64,000 bases of DNA, from contig NZ_JAOANW010000007.1 in NCBI RefSeq assembly GCF_026162365.1, positions 62,001 through 126,000 on the forward strand. The letters run 5' to 3'. Each line of letters begins with the position of its first letter. Within the stretch, counting starts at the first letter, position 1. The notes under the pieces were generated by a model, which saw only the letters and a program-made list of their open reading frames with translations, was not told where the DNA came from and searched no databases. The position numbers and the translations under genes were made by a program. Positions 1 to 8,345 of the stretch are shown in pieces. Source of the DNA: Nitratireductor luteus (GTDB taxonomy: Bacteria; Pseudomonadota; Alphaproteobacteria; Rhizobiales; Rhizobiaceae).

Positions 1-96
1 CAGGAGTAGCTTAACCAAGCGCCCTAAATCACGATGGAGCCACTCCTTCAAGTCATTCGGCTTAAGCAAGTGCGATTTCCAATTTGCTATGCTCAT
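1..96 (-). CDS. Hypothetical protein, 5' part only (runs off left edge)
   Basis: An ATG at 96 on the minus strand opens a frame of 32 codons with no stop before the window edge. It starts MSIANWKSHLL and continues with the charged, helical stretch NDLKEWLHRDLGRLVKLLL. It begins inside the 3' end of the upstream gene (35-base overlap), the close packing expected of a translationally coupled pair. No function is assigned. The reading is supported by amino-acid composition and by the overlap, not by a recognised domain. Confidence 0.5.
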   Translation of the reverse strand, partial: MSIANWKSHLLKPNDLKEWLHRDLGRLVKLLL

Positions 97-568
97 CTGA
101 TGTTAGAGAATATTCGTCCGCTCCAATTTGGTTGAACTTGGTTCCCACCAAAGCCTTTAAGGCCTTAGTTAAATTACTGGCCATATTGGCTGAATAATAT
201 TTTGTTGCTGCTCTCATCGTCGCCAAAAGCTCCTGGCGTGAGAATGTATCCTTACCGTCCATCAGTTGAAGATAAGCCGCAGCGGCCACGGCGACTTGTG
301 ATGCCGTTTTCGCACTTAGCTTGGCCGCAATGCTGTTGACATGCAGTTTGCTTGCATTCGTCGCCTTTGCCGCCGCCGGAGGCGCATCCTCGCTTCCCCC
401 ATCCACATCTTCCGCTACGGATGATCCTTCAACTGATGCTAGTGACGGAACGGTAAACAGCGTTTCAATGTGCGAGAACAAGTCCTTGATGTCACTGATT
501 GAAAGTTCAGTCTCGCCCTCATACTCAAATTCTACACGCCCTGCCTTGATGCGAACTTTTGCCGACAT
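62..568 (-). CDS. Hypothetical phage-element protein, 168 aa
   Basis: Complete frame starting MSAKVRIKAG with an acidic, alanine-rich linker around residues 50-72 and a helical C-terminal half (about residues 75-150). No signal peptide, membrane segment or catalytic motif is visible. The layout, a short beta-rich N-terminus, a low-complexity linker and a helical tail, would suit a small regulatory or adaptor protein, but that is speculation. It overlaps the next minus-strand gene at 96, so the two are probably co-expressed and may act together. Family not recognised. Confidence 0.6.
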   Translation of the reverse strand: MSAKVRIKAGRVEFEYEGETELSISDIKDLFSHIETLFTVPSLASVEGSSVAEDVDGGSEDAPPAAAKATNASKLHVNSIAAKLSAKTASQVAVAAAAYLQLMDGKDTFSRQELLATMRAATKYYSANMASNLTKALKALVGTKFNQIGADEYSLTSDEHSKLEIALA

Positions 569-1526
569 TGCCCAATCCCCAATGAATCAATCAAGGAAAG
601 CTACCAGACATCGCTCGACAGTCAATTTTTATGAACGACTGTTATGGGGGAGCTACAGCCCAGCGGCGCAAGTTCCGAGAAGCAATAGCCCGCTCCCTGC
701 TGGCTTAAATTTTCCTCAGATTTGCCGGTGTGCCTCCCCCAGAATAGGGTATGCCGGTGCCACACCCCACCCTTGGTTTGGCTGGCTGCGGGGGATGCGC
801 ATAGGGTATGGGGGCGTTGCTCCGGGGCGGGTTGCTCAACGCCAGCAGACGCACCGCGACCGAAGGTCGAGCGGCACATACTCGGCACATGGACAGAAAT
901 AGCCTTTGTGGTCAATCCACTAGCCTACGACGCACGGATGCGTAGTCCGCTTGTCAGGCGGGCGGGGATCGTTGCGCAGCGGCGGAGAACGCTAAACCGA
1001 CCGGTTGATAGTTGCACGGTTGCGCGGGTTTCAGATTTGCGGGCCGGAGCCCGATTTCTCTACCTGTAGTATGTATATATTATATATAATAAGAATAAAT
1101 ACAACCTCTGATATATTTTTAGTTGCATGGTTGCATGACGGTTGCACGGATAGTTGCACAGTCGTGGTCTCACTCCGGCGTGACCGCGTGAGGGCGGGCA
1201 GGCTCCCGTGCAACCATGCAACCGTGCAACCATCGGCTTAACTCATTGAAATATATAGCGAATATAGTTGCACGGGCCTCACGCAACTATCAACTTACGG
1301 TTGTCAACGATGCCGATGCACAACCTGCAAGCAGACCCTCCGAAAGCATCACCCCGACGAGCGCGCAAACAGACACAACCCAAGCCACGAGGATCGTAGA
1401 ACGTCCGGCTCTCGGCACATTCTCGGCTTCTCATGCATGTTTCGCATGCGGCTCTTGCGGCTCAGAGCGCTCACACGCAGCCGCGCCGACACATAGCGCC
1501 GGTCAGCGTTCAGCCGCTAAGCCCGG
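569..1526. other. Gene-poor interval with iteron-like repeats
   Basis: About 960 bases hold only short frames on both strands, with none of convincing composition. The right half contains an AT-rich stretch (about 1070-1120) inside otherwise GC-rich DNA, and clustered TTGCA-type repeats listed separately. The stretch 720-830 has a partly repeated AATAGGGTATG/CATAGGGTATG motif. No tRNA or rRNA is visible. Confidence 0.6.
1011..1285. repeat. Iteron-like cluster of GTTGCAYG motifs in both orientations
   Basis: GTTGCACG occurs at 1011. Four direct copies follow at 1122 (GTTGCATG), 1130 (GTTGCATG), 1141 (GTTGCACG) and 1153 (GTTGCACA). The inverse GTGCAAC/CATGCAAC/CGTGCAAC stands at 1209-1230, another direct GTTGCACG at 1267 and a partial inverse CGCAAC near 1279. 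The direct and inverse groups flank about 50 bases and an AT-rich stretch lies just before. This layout resembles a replication-origin or partition site, or a multi-operator region, of a mobile element. Which one it is cannot be told from sequence alone. Confidence 0.55.
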
Positions 1527-1802
1527 TCACGTCGCAGCATTGCGCCAAGTCGGCACCGCAATATCTTCTCGCCGCACCTTCGGCTCGCGGCCCTGCGCAT
1601 GCATCCGCTCAAGCGCCCACTCTCGGATTAAGTCAGGAGTCGTGAAGCATTGGCCGTCCGGCGCATGACCAACGGGAAGCCCATGCTTCTCAACCCAACG
1701 CCTCACAGTCCGTTCGCTGCATCCGAGATACGCGGCAATGCTGCGCATCCCGACAATGAAGTCAGCCGAACCGGCTACCTTGAACTGCTTGCGCTTGGTC
1801 AT
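1527..1802 (-). CDS. Helix-turn-helix DNA-binding protein, 91 aa
   Basis: The ATG at 1802 is preceded by GAGGGTGAAC as a ribosome binding site. The frame is open further upstream, but that part lies over the lysozyme gene end and looks non-coding. Residues about 18-60 form a MerR/excisionase-like winged helix: a start helix MRSIAAYLGCS, the recognition helix ERTVRRWVEKHGL, then a wing with PDGQCFTT. Such proteins act as excisionases, repressors or small-terminase-like DNA binders in phages. It is the last gene of the late block, 7 bases after the lysozyme stop. The exact role is not decided. Confidence 0.65.
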   Translation of the reverse strand: MTKRKQFKVAGSADFIVGMRSIAAYLGCSERTVRRWVEKHGLPVGHAPDGQCFTTPDLIREWALERMHAQGREPKVRREDIAVPTWRNAAT

Positions 1803-1809
1803 GCGCCGT

Positions 1810-2838
1810 TCACCCTCTGCCGAACAGGCTGCCCAGCCGGGGAAGCTGCGGGGGCGTGGTGCCTTGGCCCAAGCCCGGAAGCGGCCCGCTCTGGGCCTGC
1901 CTCTGGAACACCTGATTAGCCGCAGCGAAGTCAGGCCCGGGCGGAAGCTCTGCCTGCTCACCCGCGCCCGCAGCGAAGCCCATCAGGCCCGCGCTCAGGG
2001 CATCCCGGAACGTCTCGCCGCGCGTCTGCCTGTTCGCCCTGCCACGGGGGGTTGTCAGACGGTCCAGCGGCGTCGCACGACCAAGCAGAATATCCCCGCT
2101 GCCTGCTCCGCCCGGCTGTGCATTCCCAGCCGCAGCTTGTCCCGCTTGGAGACCTTGCAATGCCCGCTTCGCTGCGGTGCTGTCGCTCGCGTCGAAATCC
2201 TCCCCGCCCTTGAGCACTTGCCCCGTAGCAACAAGCTGGTTCCGTGAGAAGTTGCGGCGGTTCTCCCAGCCGTGGATGTCCTGCGGGCGTGTCTGATCGA
2301 AGCCTTTCCAGCCCCTTGGTCTCTCAAAGCCGGCCATCGCGAATGCAGCTTGGTCAACATCCTGAGCTTGCATGAGCCGCTTTCCGGCCTCGACCTCGCT
2401 ATTACGAAGCTCGTGGTCCACGAATAGCAACTGGGTCTCCAGCGCGTTGATGTCCATGCCGCGTTGTTTGGCGAAGCTGCGAAGGTTCGCTTGTCTGTCG
2501 CCGCGCCACTGGAACGCACCGAACGCGGTTCCGTTGTCACCGACCGCACGAGGGTTCAACGCGCTCCCACTCTCCTGCATCCCATTACCGACGATGGCAG
2601 CCGCAGCATGTGCGGGCCAGCCTAAACCGTGCATGAAAGCCATTGCCCAACTCTGCCTCGCTGCGGGATTGCGGGGAGGTGGGCCTGAGACGCTACGCCC
2701 CCGTTGCTCTCCGTCTGGCTGCTGCGCGTTGGCAAGATCGCCCTGCAATCCGCCTGCTGGCTGCTGCTGCGGAGCGCCCGTGGGCTGGGAAAGCTGCTGT
2801 TCCTGCGGCGTGAATATCTGCCCGAACTGACCTACCAT
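1810..2838 (-). CDS. Phage tail lysozyme-domain protein, 342 aa
   Basis: A strong site AGGAGG stands before the ATG at 2838. Residues about 1-58 are Gln/Pro-rich and disordered. Residues about 62-195 match the phage tail lysozyme family (lysozyme2 type): helix QSWAMAFMHGLGW, then GNGMQESG with the likely catalytic Glu89, and GAFQWRG near 107-113. The rest is Gly/Gln-rich. The protein probably cuts peptidoglycan during DNA injection, as virion-associated lysozymes of podoviruses do. It is the clearest phage marker of this block. Family assignment comes from motif memory, without a search. Confidence 0.8.
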   Translation of the reverse strand: MVGQFGQIFTPQEQQLSQPTGAPQQQPAGGLQGDLANAQQPDGEQRGRSVSGPPPRNPAARQSWAMAFMHGLGWPAHAAAAIVGNGMQESGSALNPRAVGDNGTAFGAFQWRGDRQANLRSFAKQRGMDINALETQLLFVDHELRNSEVEAGKRLMQAQDVDQAAFAMAGFERPRGWKGFDQTRPQDIHGWENRRNFSRNQLVATGQVLKGGEDFDASDSTAAKRALQGLQAGQAAAGNAQPGGAGSGDILLGRATPLDRLTTPRGRANRQTRGETFRDALSAGLMGFAAGAGEQAELPPGPDFAAANQVFQRQAQSGPLPGLGQGTTPPQLPRLGSLFGRG

Positions 2839-2945
2839 GTCATGCCTCCTGTGCTCGCCCCGAGAGGCGGATTTATGCCTGTCTTCCTGTGCCGAAATGT
2901 GCTACACTTGCCCCGCAAGTCTTTGATAATAGGAAACAAATTTCC

Positions 2946-3362
2946 ATGAAACGTTTGCTGATTGCCCTCGCTTGCTCGGCAAGCTTTGCGGTGCCCGCGA
3001 TGGCCCAATCTGACGCCGAACTCACGGACGCACTCAGTAACGTTCAACATGAGATGGCGCGCTGCATCGCCTACAACACCATAGTTGCGGGCTGCGTTCG
3101 CCCCCAAGACACGGCGTTGGCCGACAAATATGACCAAGTAGCCGAGCACCTGTTGCCGCTCTCGCACCAAGCTGGCTACGTCATCGGCATGTCGCAGGAT
3201 GCTATCGACTCGCGATTGCTCATGGAGTACGGCGAAATGAAGAGGTTGATCCAGAATAGCTGCACAAACATTAGCAGCCTGATTAGCCGCCATGCGTATC
3301 CGTGCAAGCAGGTGACCGAAAACGCCGATAGCGTTCTGCTGGAATACCTTGAGCGACGCTGA
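2946..3362 (+). CDS. Small secreted protein with four cysteines, 138 aa
   Basis: The start at 2946 gives a textbook signal peptide: MKRLLI, a hydrophobic core and a cleavage site AMA-Q after residue 20. The mature part is about 118 residues, helical, with four cysteines (40, 50, 106, 120) that could form two disulfides in the periplasm. It lies on the plus strand between minus-strand virion genes, so it is transcribed on its own, as phage moron genes often are. Upstream is a possible minus-ten TTTGATAAT ending at 2930 and AGGAAA at the ribosome site. No known family recognised; a role in host-envelope modification or exclusion is only a guess. Confidence 0.7.
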   Translation: MKRLLIALACSASFAVPAMAQSDAELTDALSNVQHEMARCIAYNTIVAGCVRPQDTALADKYDQVAEHLLPLSHQAGYVIGMSQDAIDSRLLMEYGEMKRLIQNSCTNISSLISRHAYPCKQVTENADSVLLEYLERR

Positions 3363-3377
3363 TGAAAGGAAAAAGCC

Positions 3378-3470
3378 ATGGAAGCCTTCTTCCTCATAGT
3401 GTTCTTCCTCGCGTTCTGGTTCATCACGAACTGGATTGAACCGTGGAATAGCCATCACCATCGTGACTAA
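3378..3470 (+). CDS. Single-pass membrane peptide, 30 aa
   Basis: The ATG at 3378 follows AAAGGAAAAAG, a good ribosome site, 15 bases after the stop of the secreted-protein gene. The peptide has one hydrophobic segment (residues 3-16, FFLIVFFLAFWFI) and a polar tail rich in histidine. The stop overlaps the end of the minus-strand gene by four bases. Coupling with the secreted protein suggests a two-gene cassette. It is short, so expression is inferred only from spacing, ribosome site and composition. Confidence 0.5.
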   Translation: MEAFFLIVFFLAFWFITNWIEPWNSHHHRD

Positions 3471-4978
3471 CGCCCCCGCCGTTCATTGGCAGGACCGGCA
3501 AGCTCTCTCCGGCCCTCAAGCCCAAGCAACTGGCCGAACGTCGCGGCTCCTGGCTGTGCAGCAGGCCCCGGCAATGGTTGCCCCGTCGAAATCAACTGCC
3601 GTGCCTGTTGTGCACTCCGCGATGCAACGTTGCCCGCCACCCGCTCGCCGATGAATGTTGCAGCCGGGACGGCAACCGCCCCTGCAGGGCCGCCCACGGT
3701 GAAGCCAGCAGCACCCCCCACTGCAAGGCCGACCAGCGAACGGGCTTCGCGCAGCGTATCCTCAAGACCGCTCGCCTTCACTACGCGCTCAATCGCCTCG
3801 CGCTCTTTCTTCGTGAAGGTAACTGCAAAATCCTCGCTCTTGGCGATCCGCCGGAACGCGCTCTTCAATGCGGGTAGGGGCTTGGATGCAGCGAGGTCTG
3901 CACTGCGCATAGCCTCTTCGATGGCCTCAACCTTGAATACACGGTGCTGGAGGTCGCGAGCTTTCTTCAATGCTCCCGCGCCCTCATCCGGCAGATGGTT
4001 GAGCCAATTCCGCAGCGTCTTGTTGGCGACGTTGGCAAGGCGTGGCTCATCGCGGGCTATGTCTTTGGCGATGATGCGGCGGATACCCTCGATTTCTTCA
4101 AGGTCAATGCCGCCAGCACGCCGCGCTCGCCGCACGTCGCCCCGCAACGTCTGGATCATTTCAGCGGTCTTCGGGTTCAGCCGCTCGCGAAAGCCGGCCT
4201 GCTTCACAGCCTCTTCGATGTTGTCAACGGCACGCTTGAACTGTTGGGGCTGTATACGCACGCCAGCCTCGCGGGCCTGCTGATAGAGCGCATCGGCCTG
4301 CTGCCGAAGTTCCGCAGCCTGCGGTGTCCGGGGCGCATTCTGACCGCCGCGAAGCAACGCCATGCCCCTTGTAGCGAGGCGGCCAATCAACTGGCCAGCC
4401 GCACCGCCAGCACCGCCGAATGCCGCACCTGCCCCAGCTTCGCCCACCGTAGGAAGTCGGCCTTCATCGGAAGCCGTGCGAATTGCCGCCTCACCAGTGC
4501 CCACCGCCGCGCCCGTCGCCGTGGCCGGTCCGAGACGTGAGACAGCAGCCGGGGCAGCGCGACCTATGAGGCCGAAGACACCGCCGAGAGTTGCCGCACT
4601 GCCGCCGATTTCTGCCGCCGTGCCCGCTGCGCCCGTATTACGCCGCGCAAGTTCTGTCCGTGCACGCTGCTGCTGAAAGTCACCGCCACCACCGGGCAAT
4701 GCACCGGCAATGCGATCAGCCGCGCCGAACGTCGCCCCACGCGCCGCAAGCCGCGCAAGGTCGTCTGCAGTCTGCGCCGTCTGCCGAACGCTCTCACCGG
4801 CCTGCTGCTCAAAACCGCGCTGCACGCCCGCCCGCTCACTCGGCTGCGCCTGGATGATGGCCCGACGCTCGGCAGCTTCTCCACCCTCAAGCCGCTGGGG
4901 CTGGGCCTGCCGCCGACGACGCTCAAGCTCTCTGCGGGCAAGTTCCCTACGGGCTTCTGCTTTGGTGATTTTAGCCAT
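3467..4978 (-). CDS. Phage virion/DNA-ejection-type protein, 503 aa
   Basis: The N-terminus (residues 1-45) is a highly charged coiled-coil rich in Arg/Glu. Residues about 80-210 and 415-450 contain long Gly/Ala-rich hydrophobic stretches of the kind found in internal virion proteins that cross the host membranes during DNA ejection. The middle (about 225-410) is charged and helical. The start codon directly follows the stop of the upstream gene, so the two are coupled. This is a composition- and context-based call; no conserved domain was recognised. Confidence 0.6.
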   Translation of the reverse strand: MAKITKAEARRELARRELERRRRQAQPQRLEGGEAAERRAIIQAQPSERAGVQRGFEQQAGESVRQTAQTADDLARLAARGATFGAADRIAGALPGGGGDFQQQRARTELARRNTGAAGTAAEIGGSAATLGGVFGLIGRAAPAAVSRLGPATATGAAVGTGEAAIRTASDEGRLPTVGEAGAGAAFGGAGGAAGQLIGRLATRGMALLRGGQNAPRTPQAAELRQQADALYQQAREAGVRIQPQQFKRAVDNIEEAVKQAGFRERLNPKTAEMIQTLRGDVRRARRAGGIDLEEIEGIRRIIAKDIARDEPRLANVANKTLRNWLNHLPDEGAGALKKARDLQHRVFKVEAIEEAMRSADLAASKPLPALKSAFRRIAKSEDFAVTFTKKEREAIERVVKASGLEDTLREARSLVGLAVGGAAGFTVGGPAGAVAVPAATFIGERVAGNVASRSAQQARQLISTGQPLPGPAAQPGAATFGQLLGLEGRRELAGPANERRGR

Positions 4979-6439
4979 TCACTCGCCCTCGACTATGGCT
5001 CGTAACTCTTCGTCGCTCATCTCGCTGACACCGCGCTCCTGGTCGGCTCCCTCAGCCTCAAGCAAGCGCCGCAACTCTGGCGTCATGATGCTCTCGCGAT
5101 CCAACTCACTAAGCTGCTTTCGGGCTTCGTTCGCCGTTAGCTGGCCGTTCTGGAACGCTGTTACGACCTCACCGCGCGCGATGTTGATTTCGGCCTTGGC
5201 CTTCATAGCCGCACTGATCAGCCGGTTGGCTTCCGGCCTATTCCGCAACCGAGGGAAGCCGCTACGCATCGCATCAAATTCAAGATCGGAGGTACTGCCG
5301 CTGCCCTCAACGCGCAGTGTCGGGGCGAGCCTGTTAACGATGCTCGTGAACGCCGCGCCTGCATCGCTGGCTTGTGGGAACGCCTCGGCCAGCCGCCCGG
5401 TCAAACCGCCCTGTGGGGCGACCTCGATTAGCTGGTCCAGCAGCTCGAAATCCTGGGCGAGCCCTGCCGACTGATTGGCCGTTTCGACGTGCTTGCTCCA
5501 AAGCTCACCTGTCCTCTTGCCAAGCTCCTTTTTAAGTTCCTGCTCAGCGGGGTCTTGGCCGCGCTCGAACTCAAGACGCTCCTGCTCCCGCGTGCCCGTC
5601 TGGATATCCTCAGCCGTCTCAAGCGCGAAATCCCGCTGTTGCTCAAGGCGAGTCGCGAAATCCGTATCGCCCCTCGCGGCGGCCTCCTGGGCCGCAACGC
5701 TGAGACGAAGGGCCTCGCGCCGCCATGCTGCCGGGTCATTCTGGTCAAAGGCGGGCGGCTGCCCTACACTCTGCGCGGCGGGCTGACTCGGCATTGCTGA
5801 GGGCTGCGGCGACTGCAACTGTTCGATGGGTGTGGGGTCAAACATACCGGGGCCGGTCGGACCGGCTTGTGGCTGAGGAGAGGGCAGCCCGCCACCCACC
5901 ATTCCACCGCCAAGCGGGGCCACCTGCTGGCGTCCGGCCTGTTGGGCAAACTGCTGAGCCTGCTCAAGAGCGTCAGTCAGCGTTATCTCGCCGTTGGCGA
6001 CTGACGTGCTCATGGAGCTGAGCCATCCGGGCGGTGCGGATTGGTGGGCCTCGATAAGCAACCGGCGCGTGTTTTGGAGGGTTTCCGGTCGCAAGCCAGA
6101 CAGCATCTTATCAAACTCTTTGAAATGCTGGGTATTCGTCTCAACTCCGAGCCTGCCAGCGCCCTCGCGGAGCATGAATTTCCGCATTGCAGGATCGAAG
6201 GAGGGGTCCATGGCCTTCGACCAGAACTGGAGCGCCTGCGCATCCTTCGCCCGGTTCTCAAACTGGGCTTTTTGCTCCTCCAGACTCTGCGCCCGTAGGG
6301 CAATGCCCTGCTCGAACTCCAGCTTTTCGCGCTGCAATTCGAGGGTCAGCCTATCGTTCTGGCGATCCAACCGGGCATTACGCGCGGCCTCGAAGGCATC
6401 GCTGAAGCCTTTCGCGAAGCTATCGAACCCGCCTGCCAT
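4979..6439 (-). CDS. Phage internal virion-type protein, 486 aa
   Basis: Starts MAGGFDSFAKGFSDAF, followed by a long coiled-coil (about residues 15-75, many Arg/Gln/Glu). A Pro/Gln/Gly-rich linker spans about 175-235, and a second helical half ends in an acidic tail. The repeated charged helices and the place just upstream of another ejection-type protein and a lysozyme fit the core-protein cluster of podoviruses. The ATG overlaps the stop of the 60-residue gene before it. Family not identified by name. Confidence 0.6.
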   Translation of the reverse strand: MAGGFDSFAKGFSDAFEAARNARLDRQNDRLTLELQREKLEFEQGIALRAQSLEEQKAQFENRAKDAQALQFWSKAMDPSFDPAMRKFMLREGAGRLGVETNTQHFKEFDKMLSGLRPETLQNTRRLLIEAHQSAPPGWLSSMSTSVANGEITLTDALEQAQQFAQQAGRQQVAPLGGGMVGGGLPSPQPQAGPTGPGMFDPTPIEQLQSPQPSAMPSQPAAQSVGQPPAFDQNDPAAWRREALRLSVAAQEAAARGDTDFATRLEQQRDFALETAEDIQTGTREQERLEFERGQDPAEQELKKELGKRTGELWSKHVETANQSAGLAQDFELLDQLIEVAPQGGLTGRLAEAFPQASDAGAAFTSIVNRLAPTLRVEGSGSTSDLEFDAMRSGFPRLRNRPEANRLISAAMKAKAEINIARGEVVTAFQNGQLTANEARKQLSELDRESIMTPELRRLLEAEGADQERGVSEMSDEELRAIVEGE

Positions 6440-6621
6440 TAGACCCTCCCTTCATCCATGGCTCGCTCAAGCTGGGCGCTTTCTTCGGCGGCAAGCCGTT
6501 GCCATTCATCCTCGAAATGCTCAAAGGCACCACGCCGGTATTCATGGTCGCGCAGTAACTGCATGATGGCCTTGGCTTGGGCCTCCCGGATATTCGCCAG
6601 GGGAATGCGGTTCGCGCTCAT
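6439..6621 (-). CDS. Small phage protein, 60 aa
   Basis: An overlapping gene in the late chain: it starts four bases before the stop of the upstream gene and its stop touches the next start. The sequence is a short, charged helix (REAQAKAIMQLLRDHEYRRG and an EDEWQRLAAEES segment) with no membrane segment. It may be a virion assembly or scaffold-type helper. Support is the coupling and amphipathic composition. Confidence 0.55.
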   Translation of the reverse strand: MSANRIPLANIREAQAKAIMQLLRDHEYRRGAFEHFEDEWQRLAAEESAQLERAMDEGRV

Positions 6622-7154
6622 AGGCTGATCTCCCCGGCATTCCCTAAAATGCCTCTCAGCGCCTCAATCTGCTCAGGGCTGAACGCGGCTTTCGCCTTTT
6701 TCACCTTCGTCTCGGCCCGCGCCCTGCGCTCCGCCTCGCGCGCCTCAATCGCAGCTTTTTCCTTGGCTTCCTCTTCTGCCCAAAGGGCCTCCAGCCGCTC
6801 CTTCTCTTTCCGCTCGGCCTCGGCTTTAGCGGCCTTTTCCTGCTGCTGCCCGATCCATTTTTCGAGCACAGGGTCGGGCTCTGGAATGGCACTTGCGGCC
6901 TCTTTGACTTTGGGTCCGGCGAAGGCTTTGGCCTGCGCAGCCTTGATCAGGGCGAACAGGTCGAGAAGGCCGAAACCAAGCTCACTCCGCAATTCTCGAT
7001 CGAGGTCCTTGAAGCGATGGCTGCGCTGCTCGAACTCGGCGCGTGCATCGGGGTTTTCGAGCTTCCACCACGCTCTGAAATCCTCGATATCATCAAAGCC
7101 GAAATGCTTGGCTCCTTCCGCTTCGGACATGCCATTTGGGTGGTTATCGGCCAT
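6618..7154 (-). CDS. Coiled-coil phage protein, 178 aa
   Basis: The start MADNHPNG at 7154 overlaps the upstream gene by 11 bases; a longer frame exists but begins inside that gene. Residues 1-70 hold an aromatic helical part (EDFRAWWKLENPDARAEFEQ), and residues 85-160 are an uninterrupted Glu/Lys/Ala coiled coil (KAEAERKEKERLEALWAEEE). This composition is common for tail or core spacer proteins, but no family was recognised. Confidence 0.55.
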   Translation of the reverse strand: MADNHPNGMSEAEGAKHFGFDDIEDFRAWWKLENPDARAEFEQRSHRFKDLDRELRSELGFGLLDLFALIKAAQAKAFAGPKVKEAASAIPEPDPVLEKWIGQQQEKAAKAEAERKEKERLEALWAEEEAKEKAAIEAREAERRARAETKVKKAKAAFSPEQIEALRGILGNAGEISL

Positions 7155-7380
7155 ATGGGTACTCCCTACGATCTGCGGCTTGCCTCGCGGCCTGGCGCTT
7201 CCGCTTCCTCTTCGCGAGCACATCCCCGATACTGCGATGGCCGACTGGATTGCCTTGAGTCAGCAGGAAATCGGCTGCCTCGTCAGGATCATTGAGAAAA
7301 CGCCGCTCCACGACCTCGCCGTGCGGATTGGTCCTGACGACAGAGCGAGGACCATAAGGGCCGGGCTGCCAGCCGCTCAT
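7144..7380 (-). CDS. Hypothetical phage protein, 78 aa
   Basis: Starts MSGWQPGPYGPRSV with the ATG sharing bases with the stop of the gene before it (ATGA overlap). It has a basic C-terminus (KRKRKRQAARQAADRR). Predicted soluble, with no motif recognised. Its place in the tightly overlapping late chain is the main support. Confidence 0.55.
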   Translation of the reverse strand: MSGWQPGPYGPRSVVRTNPHGEVVERRFLNDPDEAADFLLTQGNPVGHRSIGDVLAKRKRKRQAARQAADRREYPYGR

Positions 7381-7550
7381 TTTGTCTTGGCTCCCGAGGG
7401 CTTGCCGTACTGGCTAGGCTGCTTCACAGCCCCCTTGCTCATTCCGGCTCTCACGTGGAAGGCGGCATTACCTGTCTTTCCACCCTCGCGGCCGTTCAAG
7501 CCTCCATTGGCAAGAGCGGTGTCACGCATGGTTTTGGGTTTCATAGGCAT
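7377..7550 (-). CDS. Hypothetical basic phage protein, 57 aa
   Basis: ATG at 7550 after GGAAAGGATCC; the product starts MPMKPKTMRDTALANGG and is rich in Gly, Lys and Ala. The stop TGA overlaps the next ATG, as in the rest of this chain. Short and basic, perhaps nucleic-acid or capsid binding. Supported by ribosome site and overlap only. Confidence 0.5.
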   Translation of the reverse strand: MPMKPKTMRDTALANGGLNGREGGKTGNAAFHVRAGMSKGAVKQPSQYGKPSGAKTK

Positions 7551-7692
7551 TTCGAGGATCCTTTCCGTTGGTCAAAAAATGTCGAGGGGAGCGCCGCAGC
7601 AAGGCAAGGATGCAACCGACTCCAAGGCGCTCGACCCTCGACTAGGATACGGCCCAGCACGCAGACCAAACCGGAGCCGTACCCATCTCGCG

Positions 7693-8187
7693 TTACTCGG
7701 CTCTGGCCCGACCGCGCAGCGTCTTGCTGGCTTCGTATCTCGCCTCTTTCCTCTGGCGCACGACATCGCCGAGGCTTTGACCCCTCGCTGGGGGTGCCTC
7801 GCGATAGGGCGTCCCATGTTCGAGGCCGCCACGCATAACCCTCTCGTCCATCTCGTCAGGGGTTAGCTTGCGATTAGGATCACCGCCGCCAAGACGCTCA
7901 ATGCGTTCGCGTACGAGCCCAGCAAGCTTTTCACTCGCCTCCGCCACGGGCAGGTCAGCCAAATCTTTGATGTTGGAACTCAGCACGGCCTGGGTGATGT
8001 CATGATCCTGCGGGTTGATGTCGCTATGCTGGGTGTAGAACCCGGACCAAAATTGCTGCTGGCCCTGATGTTGCGTGTAGGCTTGCGTCACCTGCTGCAC
8101 GGCCTCTTGCACTGCTTCCTGCTTAATGCGCTTCAGCGTGCCATCTGCATCTCTATACAGGTCGTCGGAATAGCTACCTTCTGACAT
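7693..8187 (-). CDS. Phage scaffold-like protein, 164 aa
   Basis: The chosen start is MSEGSYSDD at 8187; a longer frame runs into the promoter region. Residues about 10-45 form a charged, Gln-rich helix. Then follows FWSGFYTQHSDINPQDHDITQAVL, a pattern (aromatic, HxD, then acidic residues) seen in head-assembly or minor structural phage proteins. The C-terminus is basic. It is the first gene of the late minus-strand block, 142 bases before the next one. The scaffold role is inference. Confidence 0.55.
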   Translation of the reverse strand: MSEGSYSDDLYRDADGTLKRIKQEAVQEAVQQVTQAYTQHQGQQQFWSGFYTQHSDINPQDHDITQAVLSSNIKDLADLPVAEASEKLAGLVRERIERLGGGDPNRKLTPDEMDERVMRGGLEHGTPYREAPPARGQSLGDVVRQRKEARYEASKTLRGRARAE

Positions 8188-8258
8188 TTCATAAGTCCTT
8201 TCAGAGAAATCGGGTGAGCTGGCGAAGGTCTGCCGCACTGATCGGGCTTATCGTGACA

Positions 8259-8275
8259 GATTATCGGGGATAATC
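8259..8275. promoter_or_regulatory. Perfect 17-bp palindrome, likely operator
   Basis: GATTATC-GGG-GATAATC is a perfect inverted repeat in the 158-bp gap between the divergent genes at 8187 (minus) and 8346 (plus). Such a site between divergent phage genes usually binds a repressor or activator. The protein that binds it is unknown. Confidence 0.5.
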
Positions 8276-8345
8276 AAGCTTGGCGTCGGTCTTATTAAGA
8301 CTTATACTGTCTTGTGAAGACTGATTTACACAAAGATGTGCAGTT

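Noticed and set aside
321..902. 193-residue plus-strand frame
   Set aside because: Overlaps the minus-strand 168-residue gene, has Arg/Ser/Pro-rich random composition and no ribosome site.
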